From: Sulfitobacter litoralis
GTDB taxonomy: Bacteria; Pseudomonadota; Alphaproteobacteria; Rhodobacterales; Rhodobacteraceae
Direction of reading: 5' to 3'
Length of the DNA: 64,000 nt
NCBI RefSeq assembly: GCF_900103185.1
Contig: NZ_FNJD01000013.1
Span: 30,642 to 94,641, forward strand
Below are positions 43,083 to 51,671 of the stretch, in pieces (the first letter of the stretch is position 1; the number at the start of each line of letters is the position of its first letter). The notes beneath the pieces were generated by a model. The model saw nothing but the letters and a program-made list of their open reading frames with translations, did no database searches and was not told where the DNA came from. The position numbers and the translations under genes are program-made.

Positions 43083-43595
43083 ATGCTGACACTATTCAAC
43101 AAATTATGCGCATCGCTGATGTTTATTGGCGGCTTCGGGGTCATCGCGATGATGCTGAATATCGTGGCCGATGTCGTCGCGAAACTGGTGTGGAATGCGC
43201 CGATCCAAGGCACCGTCGAGATGTCTTCCTATTATTATATGATCGCGCTGGTGATGCTGCCGATGGCCTTTGTTGAAATGCAGGACCAGCAGATCTCGGT
43301 CGATCTTTTATTCAATCACTTTCCCAGCTGGCTTCAGAAGCTGGCCTTGGTACTAAGTTGCCTTGCCGCAGCGGCGATCCTTGCGGTGATGACATGGCGT
43401 ACGGGGCTTGATGCCGCGCGGGCGCTGCGCGTCGGAGAGGTGGTCATGGGCGGGCGCGAGGTCATCGTCTGGCCGTCACGCATGGTGTTGCCGCTTGGCT
43501 TCGGCCTTGCCAGTCTCGCGGCTTTTCTTCGCGCCATCCTTGTGCTGCGCGGGCAGCCCGTCACGCAATCTCAACTTGATGGGAACATGTCATGA
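43083..43595 (+). CDS. TRAP transporter small membrane subunit (DctQ type)
   Basis: This 170-residue protein has four hydrophobic helices, the DctQ pattern, with the motif MLPMAFVEMQDQQISVDL after the second. The ATG at 43083 is preceded by GGGGAGGAGG at 43068; an earlier in-frame ATG at 43041 lacks such a site. With the large subunit it forms the sodium-driven membrane part of a TRAP importer. Its stop overlaps the DctM start by four bases. Confidence 0.87.
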   Translation: MLTLFNKLCASLMFIGGFGVIAMMLNIVADVVAKLVWNAPIQGTVEMSSYYYMIALVMLPMAFVEMQDQQISVDLLFNHFPSWLQKLALVLSCLAAAAILAVMTWRTGLDAARALRVGEVVMGGREVIVWPSRMVLPLGFGLASLAAFLRAILVLRGQPVTQSQLDGNMS

Positions 43596-44902
43596 GCAAC
43601 CTTTTGATCGGATGGATCGGCGTCGGTAGCCTGTTCGGCCTGCTGGCCTTTCGGATGTCCATCGGCACGGCGCTTATGGCGGTGTCCTTTGTCGGCATCA
43701 CCGTCATGTTCAACCTGCAAGCCGCACTTGGGATCGTGAGTGCGATGCCGTTTAACCTGATCGGCGACTGGTCGCTGACAGCGATCCCGATGTTTCTGTT
43801 TATGGGCTTTATCGCGGCCAATACCGGCCTGACGGCGGGCGCGTTTGATCTGCTGCGCGTTTTGTTGGCGCGGGTGCCGGGCGGATTGGCATCGGCGAGC
43901 GTCGGTGCCTGTGGCCTGTTCGCCGCGGCCTCTGGGTCGTCCATCGCGACGACTGCTGCCATGTCGAAAATCGCCGTGCCCGAGATGCTGCGGGCAAACT
44001 ACCACCCGTCGCTGGCCACCGGCGTCGTCGCGGCGTCTGGGACGCTTGGTTCGCTCATTCCGCCATCGATCCTGATGGTGCTTTACGGCATCTTCACCGA
44101 GCAATCGATCGGCCAGCTGTTTATCGCAGGTGTTATTCCCGGCGTGCTATCAGCGTTTGTTTATATGGCGATGATTACCGTGCGTGCCACGGTGACACCT
44201 GCGCTTGCGCCACCCGTAGTAGAGCGGATTGACCGCAAGAAACTGCTGCGCCTGTTGTGGTCGGTCTGGCCGTTTCCTGTGTTGGTTCTGGGCGTTTTAG
44301 GTGGCATCTTTGGTGGGTTTTTCACGCCGACCGAGGCAGGGGCCGTCGGGGCGTTTCTGGCTGCAACCGTCGCGCTGTTGCGTCGTTCACTGACGCGCAA
44401 AGCACTGGCCGAGGCGATCCGTCAGACGACGTTGGCGACGTCTTCGATCTTCTTTCTGTCCATTGGAGCGGTGATGTTCACCCGTTTCATGGGGCTGTCA
44501 GGTGTGCCACGGGCGCTGACCGACATGATGCTGGCCGTTTCGGATAATCAGATCGTTATTATCCTGATGATCGCTGCGCTGTTCATCATTCTGGGCATGG
44601 TGATCGATTCCATCGGTCTGATCCTGCTGACGCTGCCGATCCTTCTGCCGGTGCTAGAGGCCGCTGACATCAACCTGATCTGGTTCGGCATCATCTGCAT
44701 CAAACTGCTTGAAATCGGCCTTGTGACGCCACCCGTTGGGCTGAACCTTTACGTCCTACACAGCGCGCTATCGGGCGAGGTCAAGCTCAGCGACATCATC
44801 TCGGGCACCACGTGGTTCATCGCTATGGATATTTTAACCCTGTTCATCTTGATCGCCTTTCCCGCGATCAGCCTATTCCTGCCCTCGCTCATGGCGCAGT
44901 GA
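43592..44902 (+). CDS. TRAP transporter large membrane subunit (DctM type)
   Basis: This 436-residue protein has about 12 hydrophobic segments and is the translocating subunit. DctM landmarks include FLFMGFIAANTGL, GLFAAASGSSIATTAAM near residue 110, GTLGSLIPPSILMVLYG near 150, and LLEIGLVTPPVGLNLYVL near the end. The binding-protein gene follows 28 bases later with AACCGGAGGAGAC as ribosome site. The length is standard. Confidence 0.93.
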   Translation: MSNLLIGWIGVGSLFGLLAFRMSIGTALMAVSFVGITVMFNLQAALGIVSAMPFNLIGDWSLTAIPMFLFMGFIAANTGLTAGAFDLLRVLLARVPGGLASASVGACGLFAAASGSSIATTAAMSKIAVPEMLRANYHPSLATGVVAASGTLGSLIPPSILMVLYGIFTEQSIGQLFIAGVIPGVLSAFVYMAMITVRATVTPALAPPVVERIDRKKLLRLLWSVWPFPVLVLGVLGGIFGGFFTPTEAGAVGAFLAATVALLRRSLTRKALAEAIRQTTLATSSIFFLSIGAVMFTRFMGLSGVPRALTDMMLAVSDNQIVIILMIAALFIILGMVIDSIGLILLTLPILLPVLEAADINLIWFGIICIKLLEIGLVTPPVGLNLYVLHSALSGEVKLSDIISGTTWFIAMDILTLFILIAFPAISLFLPSLMAQ

Positions 44903-44930
44903 AAACTTTTCAACCGGAGGAGACGACAAT

Positions 44931-46043
44931 ATGAAACTGAAGACATCCCTTTTGGCCCTCGCGGCCTGTGGCCTTGGCACTGCTGCCATCGCGCAAAACG
45001 CCAACCACTTCTTTGCCGAACGCCATTCGATGGTGCGCGGCCCCTATGTCGAGTTCGCCAAGCGCGTGGCCGAGGAAACCAACGGGGACGTGAACTTTAC
45101 CGTTTTCGCCGGTGGATCGCTTCTGCCGCCGGCCGCATCCTTGCAAGGCGTGCGCGATGGCGTGGCACAAGTGACCTATCACGCGGGCACCTACACCCCG
45201 TCCGAACTGCCCGTTGCCAACCTGATCGGCAACTTTGCTTTCTATAACACCGATCCGATGGTCATGGCCTTTGCCTCGACCGAATTCGGCCTCACCAACG
45301 AGGCCGCACTGGCCGAGTGGAAAGAGAATGGCGTCGTTTTCGGCGGCGGATATTCGACTTCGCAATACTACATGATGTGCAACACGCCTGTCGCTACCTA
45401 CGAGGATATTCAGGGCAAGCGTCTGCGCATGGCGGGCGGTGCCTGGTCACGCTTTGCCGAACATGTGGGCGCGGTACCCGTGTCTATCCCGTCAAGCGAG
45501 ATGTACACTGGCCTCGACACAGGATCGCTTGATTGTGCGGTTGCGGCTGCGGATGCGTTGGATTCCTTCTCGCTTTCGGATGTGGTCACGCACATGAACA
45601 CGTTGGCCGTCGGCAACTATTATGCCGGTTTCGAATGGGGCTATAACCCTGCGTTCTGGCAAGGCCTGTCGGAAGAGTCGCGCGGCGTATTGTTTGACCA
45701 GATGGCATACTACCTTGCGCAGCACCGGGTCGAGTTTGACAAAGATGTTGAAAAAGCGGTTTCCGCGGCCAAAGAAGGCGGCATGGAGGTGTTTGAACCT
45801 GATCAGGCTTTGACGGATGCGCTGGCGGAATTTGTGATCGCCGACGAGGCCGTCCTGATCGAGAACGCCAAGGGCCGCGGCATCGAGAACCCCGAAGCGC
45901 TGCTGGAAGACTATAAGCGCATCGTTGATCGCTGGGCCGATCTGCTGGCGGATGTGGAGCACAGCGAGACGGACGCATTGGCAGCATTGGCCAAAGCAGA
46001 GATCTACGACAAGCTGGACCGTGCAAACTACGGCATGCAGTAA
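44931..46043 (+). CDS. TRAP transporter substrate-binding protein (DctP type)
   Basis: This 370-residue periplasmic protein has a signal peptide ending AIAQ (residue 22). The DctP fold is shown by FAKRVAEETNGDVNFTVFAG, GKRLRMAGGAWSRF, where the conserved Arg contacts the substrate carboxylate, and SSEMYTGLDTGSLD. It is last in the operon, an order found in some TRAP systems, and a terminator follows. The substrate is not evident; TRAP ligands are usually organic acids. Confidence 0.9.
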   Translation: MKLKTSLLALAACGLGTAAIAQNANHFFAERHSMVRGPYVEFAKRVAEETNGDVNFTVFAGGSLLPPAASLQGVRDGVAQVTYHAGTYTPSELPVANLIGNFAFYNTDPMVMAFASTEFGLTNEAALAEWKENGVVFGGGYSTSQYYMMCNTPVATYEDIQGKRLRMAGGAWSRFAEHVGAVPVSIPSSEMYTGLDTGSLDCAVAAADALDSFSLSDVVTHMNTLAVGNYYAGFEWGYNPAFWQGLSEESRGVLFDQMAYYLAQHRVEFDKDVEKAVSAAKEGGMEVFEPDQALTDALAEFVIADEAVLIENAKGRGIENPEALLEDYKRIVDRWADLLADVEHSETDALAALAKAEIYDKLDRANYGMQ

Positions 46044-46114
46044 CTGCTAATCATCGCGTCGTTCGGTTACGCGGAGGCGGTATTGCCGACTAACAACCGG
46101 ACGCGTTGGACCCT

Positions 46115-46147
46115 ACAGGCCGCGGCTATTGTGCCGCGGCCTGTTTT
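46115..46147 (+). terminator. Terminator of the TRAP operon
   Basis: ACAGGCCGCGGC (46115-46126) pairs with GCCGCGGCCTGT (46133-46143) around a 6-base loop and is followed by TTTTGT. It lies about 70 bases after the DctP stop and before the convergent Lrp gene. Confidence 0.85.
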
Positions 46148-46227
46148 GTATGCGGGACCTTGCCGATGGTGCAAAGAGCTGCGCCGAACGCCCTTCTTTT
46201 TAACGCGCAATGCGCCTTTGGGCCGCG

Positions 46228-46701
46228 TCAGACCGGCAGGTCGCGCCGATCGGCGATGGCTTCCATGGCGATGCAGGATGTAACTGTTTCTAGCGCGGCC
46301 CCTGCGATCAATCGCTGATAGATGCGATCAAAATCATTCATGTTCTGCGCGACGATTTTCAGCATGTAATCGTAATCTCCGGCGATCCGAAACACGTCAA
46401 TGATGTTCTCGATCCCAAGGACCGTCTTGCGAAAGGTCTCGAGCCATTCCGGAGAGTGATCCCGTGTGCGCAGCATGACAAAAACCGTTAATCCCAGCCC
46501 GATCCGCTCATGATCCAGCCGCAGCGTTTGGCCGGTGATGACCCCCGTTTCCCGTAAGCGGACGATGCGACGCCAGCACGCATTCTGCGACAGCCCCACC
46601 CGATCAGCGACGTCACGTTGCGACAGCGACGCATCTTTTTGGAGCACGCGCAAAATCGCGGCATCGATCCGGTCGAGCTTTGGGGCTGGTTGTTGGGTCA
46701 T
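46228..46701 (-). CDS. Lrp/AsnC-family transcriptional regulator
   Basis: This 157-residue regulator has the helix-turn-helix LSQRDVADRVGLSQNACWRR at about residues 26-45 and a RAM domain from residue 75 (IENIIDVFRIAGDYDYMLKI). It is divergent from the frameshifted aminotransferase gene, 102 bases apart, and probably regulated that gene. The start MTQQPAPKLDRIDAAILR is typical. It is distinct from DoeX in this window. Confidence 0.88.
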   Translation of the reverse strand: MTQQPAPKLDRIDAAILRVLQKDASLSQRDVADRVGLSQNACWRRIVRLRETGVITGQTLRLDHERIGLGLTVFVMLRTRDHSPEWLETFRKTVLGIENIIDVFRIAGDYDYMLKIVAQNMNDFDRIYQRLIAGAALETVTSCIAMEAIADRRDLPV

Positions 46702-46803
46702 TTGAACGAAAAACCTCGGAAAGTTGGTGGTAATAGGGTAAGTTTATTGCAGCTTCTCATGTCATTGTCACTTTAACTTACGGCAAGATAGAAGGATTGA
46801 CCC

Positions 46804-48248
46804 ATGACCGAGACGCCCGAGCTCTTTGACAGCTTTCGCCACGAGATTACTGCTGGCGACATCATACCCGATCTGCGCTCTGGCTTGATAGGAGAGGGCA
46901 TGATGGTCCCTGGGCCACGCGGCCCCACCCTTTGATCTATGCAGATTATGTCGCCTCCGGGCGGGCGCTAAAGCAGCTTGAAGACCGGATCGCCAAGGAT
47001 GTGCTTCCCTATTATTCCAACGCGCATACCGAAGCGTCTTACTGCGGCCGACATATGAACCGTTTGCGGGCGCAAGCCCGACGCGTTGTGGCGCAGGCGT
47101 GTGGCGCGGACACGGATCATGCGGTTATCTTTGCCGGGGCCGGGGCCACAGCTGGACTGACAAAGCTGGCCGCTTTGCTTGGGGTCGATGCGATGATGGC
47201 CGAGGGAAAGCGCCCGCTGGTGCTGATTGGACCTTATGAGCATCACTCCAACATCTTGCCATGGCGCGAATCCGGCGCAGAGGTCATAGATATCGCCGAA
47301 GCCGCTGCTGGCGGGCCCGATATGGATGATCTGGCGGCACGGCTCGCGGCCCATGCCGACCGGTCCGTGATTGGAAGTTTTTCGGCCGCATCGAACGTCA
47401 CGGGCATTGTCAGCGATGTCGCCGCGATCACCCGTTTGCTCAAGCGGAGCGGCGCGATGAGCGTCTGGGATTATGCGGGGGCAGGGCCGTATCTGCCCAT
47501 TGATATGGGGATGGGGATGGATGCGGTCGTCGTGTCGCCGCATAAATTCATCGGGGGGCCGGGGGCTTCTGGCGTGCTGATCTTGCGCCGCGATGCAGTC
47601 AAGCGCGCCCGGCCGACCAGCCCGGGTGGCGGCACAGTGCGCTTTGTATCCCCCTGGGGGCAGGATTATGCTGCCGATGTGGTCGCACGAGAAGAAGCCG
47701 GCACGCCCAATGTCATCGGCGATATCCGCGCGGCACTGTGTTTTATTGTGAAAGAGGCAATCGGCGAGGCGCATATGGCAGCGACCCTGAGCGCGCATCG
47801 GCGCAAAGCTTTGACGGCGTGGCGAAACGTGCCGGGGCTGACTATTCTGGGTACGGTCGATGCCACGGCCTTGCCCATTTTTTCTTTCATGGTCCGCGAC
47901 CGATACGGGAGTGTCGTGCACCCGCAACTGGTCTGTCGCATCCTCTCTGATCATTTTGGCATTCAAGCCCGCGGCGGATGTGCCTGTGCCGGTCCTTATG
48001 CACACCGCTTGCTGGGGATCGACCGGGCACAATCTGATCAGCTGCGTGCGGAAATTGCATCTGGCAACGAAGTCGCCAAACCCGGCTGGACCAGGCTTGC
48101 ATTCTCGGTCCTGATGGACGACGCCAAAGTGGAATTTATCACCGATGCCGTGTCCTGTATCGCGCGCGATCCAGAAGTCTTTACAGAGGCCTACGCGGTA
48201 GAGGCGTCGACCGCGCGCTTCACCCCAAACTTACAGCTCGCTGGGTAA
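46804..48248 (+). pseudogene. Class V aminotransferase / cysteine desulfurase-like gene with a one-base frameshift
   Basis: The gene starts at ATG 46804 (MTETPELFDSF) and reads in frame through GLIGEGMMVPGPRGP to a TGA at 46933-46935. One frame back (minus 1) the protein continues as HPLIYADYVASGRALKQ to 48248, so a single C is missing in the run around 46922-46930. The downstream part (about 438 residues) is otherwise intact, with the PLP Lys in VSPHKFIGGPGASGV and a Cys-rich CACAGPYAHR. No canonical slippery heptamer lies at the junction. Either the gene is recently inactivated, or the deletion is a sequencing error in a C-rich run. It belongs to the SufS/kynureninase-like class; the reaction is unknown. 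Confidence 0.8.
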
Positions 48249-48419
48249 GTCAGTGTCGGTCGAATACTCACCCGCTTAGCGCGAAATCATGGCAAACTTC
48301 CCGCTGTGATAGTTGCGGCAACGTTTAACCAAACCCAGACGCACCGGTGGCTAATAAATAATTGATTAGACACAATTTCTAGTCAATAGTCGCTGAATAA
48401 AGAGTTAACGAGGTGCACA

Positions 48420-49637
48420 TTGAGAACCTATCCTATTCCCTTCAATGAAGAAGCACGCCTTAGATCAGTCTTTGCTGTTCCCGGCCTGACCGAAGCAAAT
48501 AGTGGCGTTTTCGATGCCATTTGCGACGCGACACGAAAGATACTGGATTGTCCAATTGCACACATCAGTGTCGTTGAAGGTGAGACCCAGTGGTACAAGT
48601 CCGTCGTTGGTATCGCGCTTGACCGGATGTCCAAGAACAACAGCTTTTGCACCCATACGATAATGTCGGGTAAACCGATGGTCGTGCCGGATCTCAGCAA
48701 AGACCCTCGGTTCGAGACCCATCCGATGGTAGCTGAAGGCGGGCCTGGTGCCCGGTTCTATGCGGGGGTCCCGTTGGTGTTGTCGTCTGGGCACCGATTT
48801 GGGAGCCTGTGCGTCCTTGATCTGGTTCCTCACGAAGCGCCATCGGATCACCAGATGTCGATCTTGACAGATTTGGGAAAAGCCGTCGTCGCCGCGTTGG
48901 AAGGCGTGCCGCCAACCCCGGTAGATCTTACGAAAGACGAAGGCGCGAAATCGACCTTTATCACCCTTATCGGCCATGAATTACGAACGCCGCTGACCAT
49001 TCTCTTTGGGAGCTTGCGGTTGCTCGAGGCGATGGCAGATCGTGGCGTTAATGCAGGGCTGATCAGTTCGGCACGAAAATCGACAGAGCATCTTATGGGG
49101 CTGGTTGAAGCGATTATCACCTATAGTGACGCGTCGACCGGAGAGCTTTCCCTGAACGAACAAGATTGCGAATTGGACGATATTCTGAACGGTGTTGCCC
49201 AATTGGTATTGCCGGGTGCGAATGGCGAGTTGAAGTCGATTGCGCTAGATGAGAATGCGCACACCGCATCCATTTACATCGACCCCCATCATATCAAACT
49301 TGCTTTGCACGCGCTTGCCCTTAATGCGATCAACCACGGCGGATCAGAGATCACCATCGGAAGTAGGTTGGATAGCGCTAGAAATCTTGAACTTTCAATC
49401 ACTGATACCGGCACATTGGACGACAATATTGATCTCGCGGCGCTGTATGAACCTTTCGTCGTCGGGGGGCATATTAGAACCAGAGATACCCGCGGGGGTT
49501 TGGGGCTTGGCTTGCCGTTAACCCGAAAACTGGTTGAGCTTCATGGTGGTGAATTCGAGGTTCAAGCCACGGATAAGGGTACAGCTGCGATCGTACGCTT
49601 GCCTGCTTGGCGCGTCGGTCGGTTGCGGATCGTGTAA
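48420..49637 (+). CDS. GAF-domain sensor histidine kinase
   Basis: This 405-residue cytoplasmic kinase has an N-terminal GAF domain (residues 25-165, with FYAGVPLVLSSGHRFGSLCVLD), a HisKA helix with phospho-His in IGHELRTPL near 188, and a C-terminal HATPase domain with N-box HALALNAINHGG and G-box GGLGLGLPLTRKL. No membrane helix is present. The start is TTG at 48420, supported by GAGGT 6 bases upstream; no ATG gives a full GAF domain. It is convergent with the response regulator at 49792 and has no receiver of its own, so it may share that regulator. Confidence 0.88.
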   Translation: MRTYPIPFNEEARLRSVFAVPGLTEANSGVFDAICDATRKILDCPIAHISVVEGETQWYKSVVGIALDRMSKNNSFCTHTIMSGKPMVVPDLSKDPRFETHPMVAEGGPGARFYAGVPLVLSSGHRFGSLCVLDLVPHEAPSDHQMSILTDLGKAVVAALEGVPPTPVDLTKDEGAKSTFITLIGHELRTPLTILFGSLRLLEAMADRGVNAGLISSARKSTEHLMGLVEAIITYSDASTGELSLNEQDCELDDILNGVAQLVLPGANGELKSIALDENAHTASIYIDPHHIKLALHALALNAINHGGSEITIGSRLDSARNLELSITDTGTLDDNIDLAALYEPFVVGGHIRTRDTRGGLGLGLPLTRKLVELHGGEFEVQATDKGTAAIVRLPAWRVGRLRIV

Positions 49638-49791
49638 ATCGAAGTCGCGACAGACCTTAGCCCTTTTGAGAAAGCCGACGTCTGCTTGCAATTTCTATAA
49701 GATGTAGGACCCTAGCCGTTGGTATTGTAAACAAAAAAACGGCGGGGGCGACCCTGCCGGTATAAAATCGACCCTACCTTCGAACTCCGGC

Positions 49792-50184
49792 CTAGACGGA
49801 ATGTTCTTCGGACGCCGCGATCGTTTTCATATCGCTAATAATTTGCGCTGTTACATAGGGCTTGGAATAGAATTTCGAACCCTCCGGCATAACCTCATCC
49901 GTCACGCCCACGACGCCCGACGCGATAAGAATTTCTACTGACGGCCAGCCTTCGCGGATGCAGGCCGCAAGTTTTAGCCCATTGATGGACCCTGGCATGT
50001 CGATATCTGTAAACAGGATTCCGATATCATTATTGTCGCGGATCAGTGCCATCGCTTCATCGGCCGAACAGGCTTCGTAGGTCTTGAAACCAGCATCGCC
50101 TATCATGTCGACGGCGTCCATGCGCAGCAGGGGTTCGTCTTCGACAACAAGGACGGCAAGCCGTGAGGTGTTTTCGGAATACAT
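49792..50184 (-). CDS. Single-domain response regulator
   Basis: This 130-residue protein is a receiver domain with no output domain. Acidic pocket residues are in VVEDEPL (residues 14-20), the phosphorylation site is Asp60 in FTDIDMPG, and the switch residues are Ser89 and Lys108 in YSKPY. The ATG at 50184 gives a standard receiver; the frame is open further upstream but there overlaps the kinase gene. It lies 38 bases after the HWE kinase gene and is the third gene of the kaiC-like operon. It resembles receivers that serve HWE kinases and may pass phosphate on or act by protein contact. Confidence 0.88.
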   Translation of the reverse strand: MYSENTSRLAVLVVEDEPLLRMDAVDMIGDAGFKTYEACSADEAMALIRDNNDIGILFTDIDMPGSINGLKLAACIREGWPSVEILIASGVVGVTDEVMPEGSKFYSKPYVTAQIISDMKTIAASEEHSV

Positions 50185-50222
50185 AGCGCAGCGCAACCTT
50201 TCATTCTGCAGAGACGGAAGTA

Positions 50223-51671
50223 TCAGAGCAGCAATCCGGAGCCGGGCGCACTGAGCTTGAAGTGTAAACCTTCTGGGTCGTAAGAAAGTTCCACCTTTCC
50301 CTGAAAATATCCTGCGAGTGCCTGTTCGATCATCCGGCTGCCAAAGCCGCGTTTGGTTGGGGGCGAAACCCGGGGGCCGTCTGTCTCGACCCAAGTGAAC
50401 GTGAAGACATCATCTTTTTTCGCCCAGCAGATGCGGACCTTGCCGCCCTGAGCCGAAAGAGAGCCGTATTTGCTGGCATTGGTGCTTAGCTCATGGATCG
50501 CCATGGTCATCGCCAGCGCCTGCTTTGAACCCACTTCGAGATCCGGTCCCTCGATATCAAAGCGACCTTCACCGGTGCGATGCGCTGCCAGTGCGGCGTC
50601 GACCACTTCGGGCAGCCGGGTTTCTGCCCAAGACGTCGCGATCAGGCGGTCATGGGCCTGGGCCATCATGGCGATACGCGATTGCAAAGACGTCTGCGCA
50701 TCCCGAAGATTATCTGCCAGCCGGAGGGTCTGCGAGACCATTACATTGACCATGGCCAGCGTGTTTTTGACACGGTGGTTCATTTCACCCAGCATCAAGT
50801 GGCGCTGTTCTTCGGCGACTTTGATTTCGTGAATATCGGTGCAACTGCCATACCACCGCAGAATGGTACCGTCCTTGTCTAGTACCGGCTGGGCCCGGCC
50901 AAGCACCCAGCGATAGTCGCCCGAACGATGACGCAGGCGGTATTCGATCTCGTAGTTCTCACCGGTGCTGAGGCTGTGGCGCCACCGCTCCCATGCGCGC
51001 TCTTGATCGTCGGGGTGGAAAATTCCGTTCCAGCCTTCGCCGTCGGTAGAGCCAGCAGGCACGCCGGTAAATTCGTACCATCGATCGTTAAAATAGTCGT
51101 GAAACCCATCGGGTAAGGTAGACCAGATCATTTGGTCCACCGAATTGGCAATGGCTTGAAATTTTGCTTCGCTCTCGAACAGCTGGCGTTCGCGCAATTG
51201 CAATTCTTCGAGCTGGCGACGCGCTTGATGCTGCCGACCGCGGGCTGTCAGTGATGACCGCACGGCGCGGATTAACTCTTCGGCATGAAGCGGGCGCGAC
51301 AATAACACGGCGTTGCTTAACGTGTCGATGCGCTGCGCAGCCCGCTCGCTGCGGCTGCCGGTGGTCCCATTGGCAAGAACGATAAACGGCACGTCCGACC
51401 AAGACGGCTGCGCATCCAGTGCAAGGGCCAGCGCGTCGGCATCCGCGCCGCTGAGGGCTTCCTCGGTGATCAGCACCGCGCCGATATGTTGTGATATAAG
51501 CTCGGACAACTGCGTCAGCGATAAGACGGAGATCGACGCGATCCCATCCTTCGCCAGTAATTGCCGCGCGACGGTCTCATCCCGCCCCCGCGGTGCCATG
51601 ACCGCAACGGACGAGAAGAAATCTAAAGGCGGCGCTTCCTGAGTTTCCCCGAGTGGCGGCAGGCCTGTCAC
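50223..51671 (-). CDS. PAS-domain HWE-family histidine kinase
   Basis: This 482-residue soluble kinase has a degenerate receiver-like N-terminus (about 20-140, no phospho-Asp seen), a short coiled coil (145-170), a PAS domain (170-290, with WYEFTGVP and WVLGRAQPV), and an HWE catalytic core. The phospho-His is His299 in GEMNHRVKN. His393 in HELSTNA and the WVE motif (427-429) define the HWE family, which is common in Alphaproteobacteria and often linked to light or stress signalling. No flavin-binding Cys typical of LOV domains is seen. The start overlaps the KaiC-like stop as ATGA, so translation is coupled. Confidence 0.9.
   Translation of the reverse strand: MTGLPPLGETQEAPPLDFFSSVAVMAPRGRDETVARQLLAKDGIASISVLSLTQLSELISQHIGAVLITEEALSGADADALALALDAQPSWSDVPFIVLANGTTGSRSERAAQRIDTLSNAVLLSRPLHAEELIRAVRSSLTARGRQHQARRQLEELQLRERQLFESEAKFQAIANSVDQMIWSTLPDGFHDYFNDRWYEFTGVPAGSTDGEGWNGIFHPDDQERAWERWRHSLSTGENYEIEYRLRHRSGDYRWVLGRAQPVLDKDGTILRWYGSCTDIHEIKVAEEQRHLMLGEMNHRVKNTLAMVNVMVSQTLRLADNLRDAQTSLQSRIAMMAQAHDRLIATSWAETRLPEVVDAALAAHRTGEGRFDIEGPDLEVGSKQALAMTMAIHELSTNASKYGSLSAQGGKVRICWAKKDDVFTFTWVETDGPRVSPPTKRGFGSRMIEQALAGYFQGKVELSYDPEGLHFKLSAPGSGLLL

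Noticed and set aside
46915..46940. Programmed minus-one frameshift in the aminotransferase gene
   Set aside because: No X-XXY-YYZ heptamer or clear stimulatory hairpin is at the junction; a one-base deletion is simpler.
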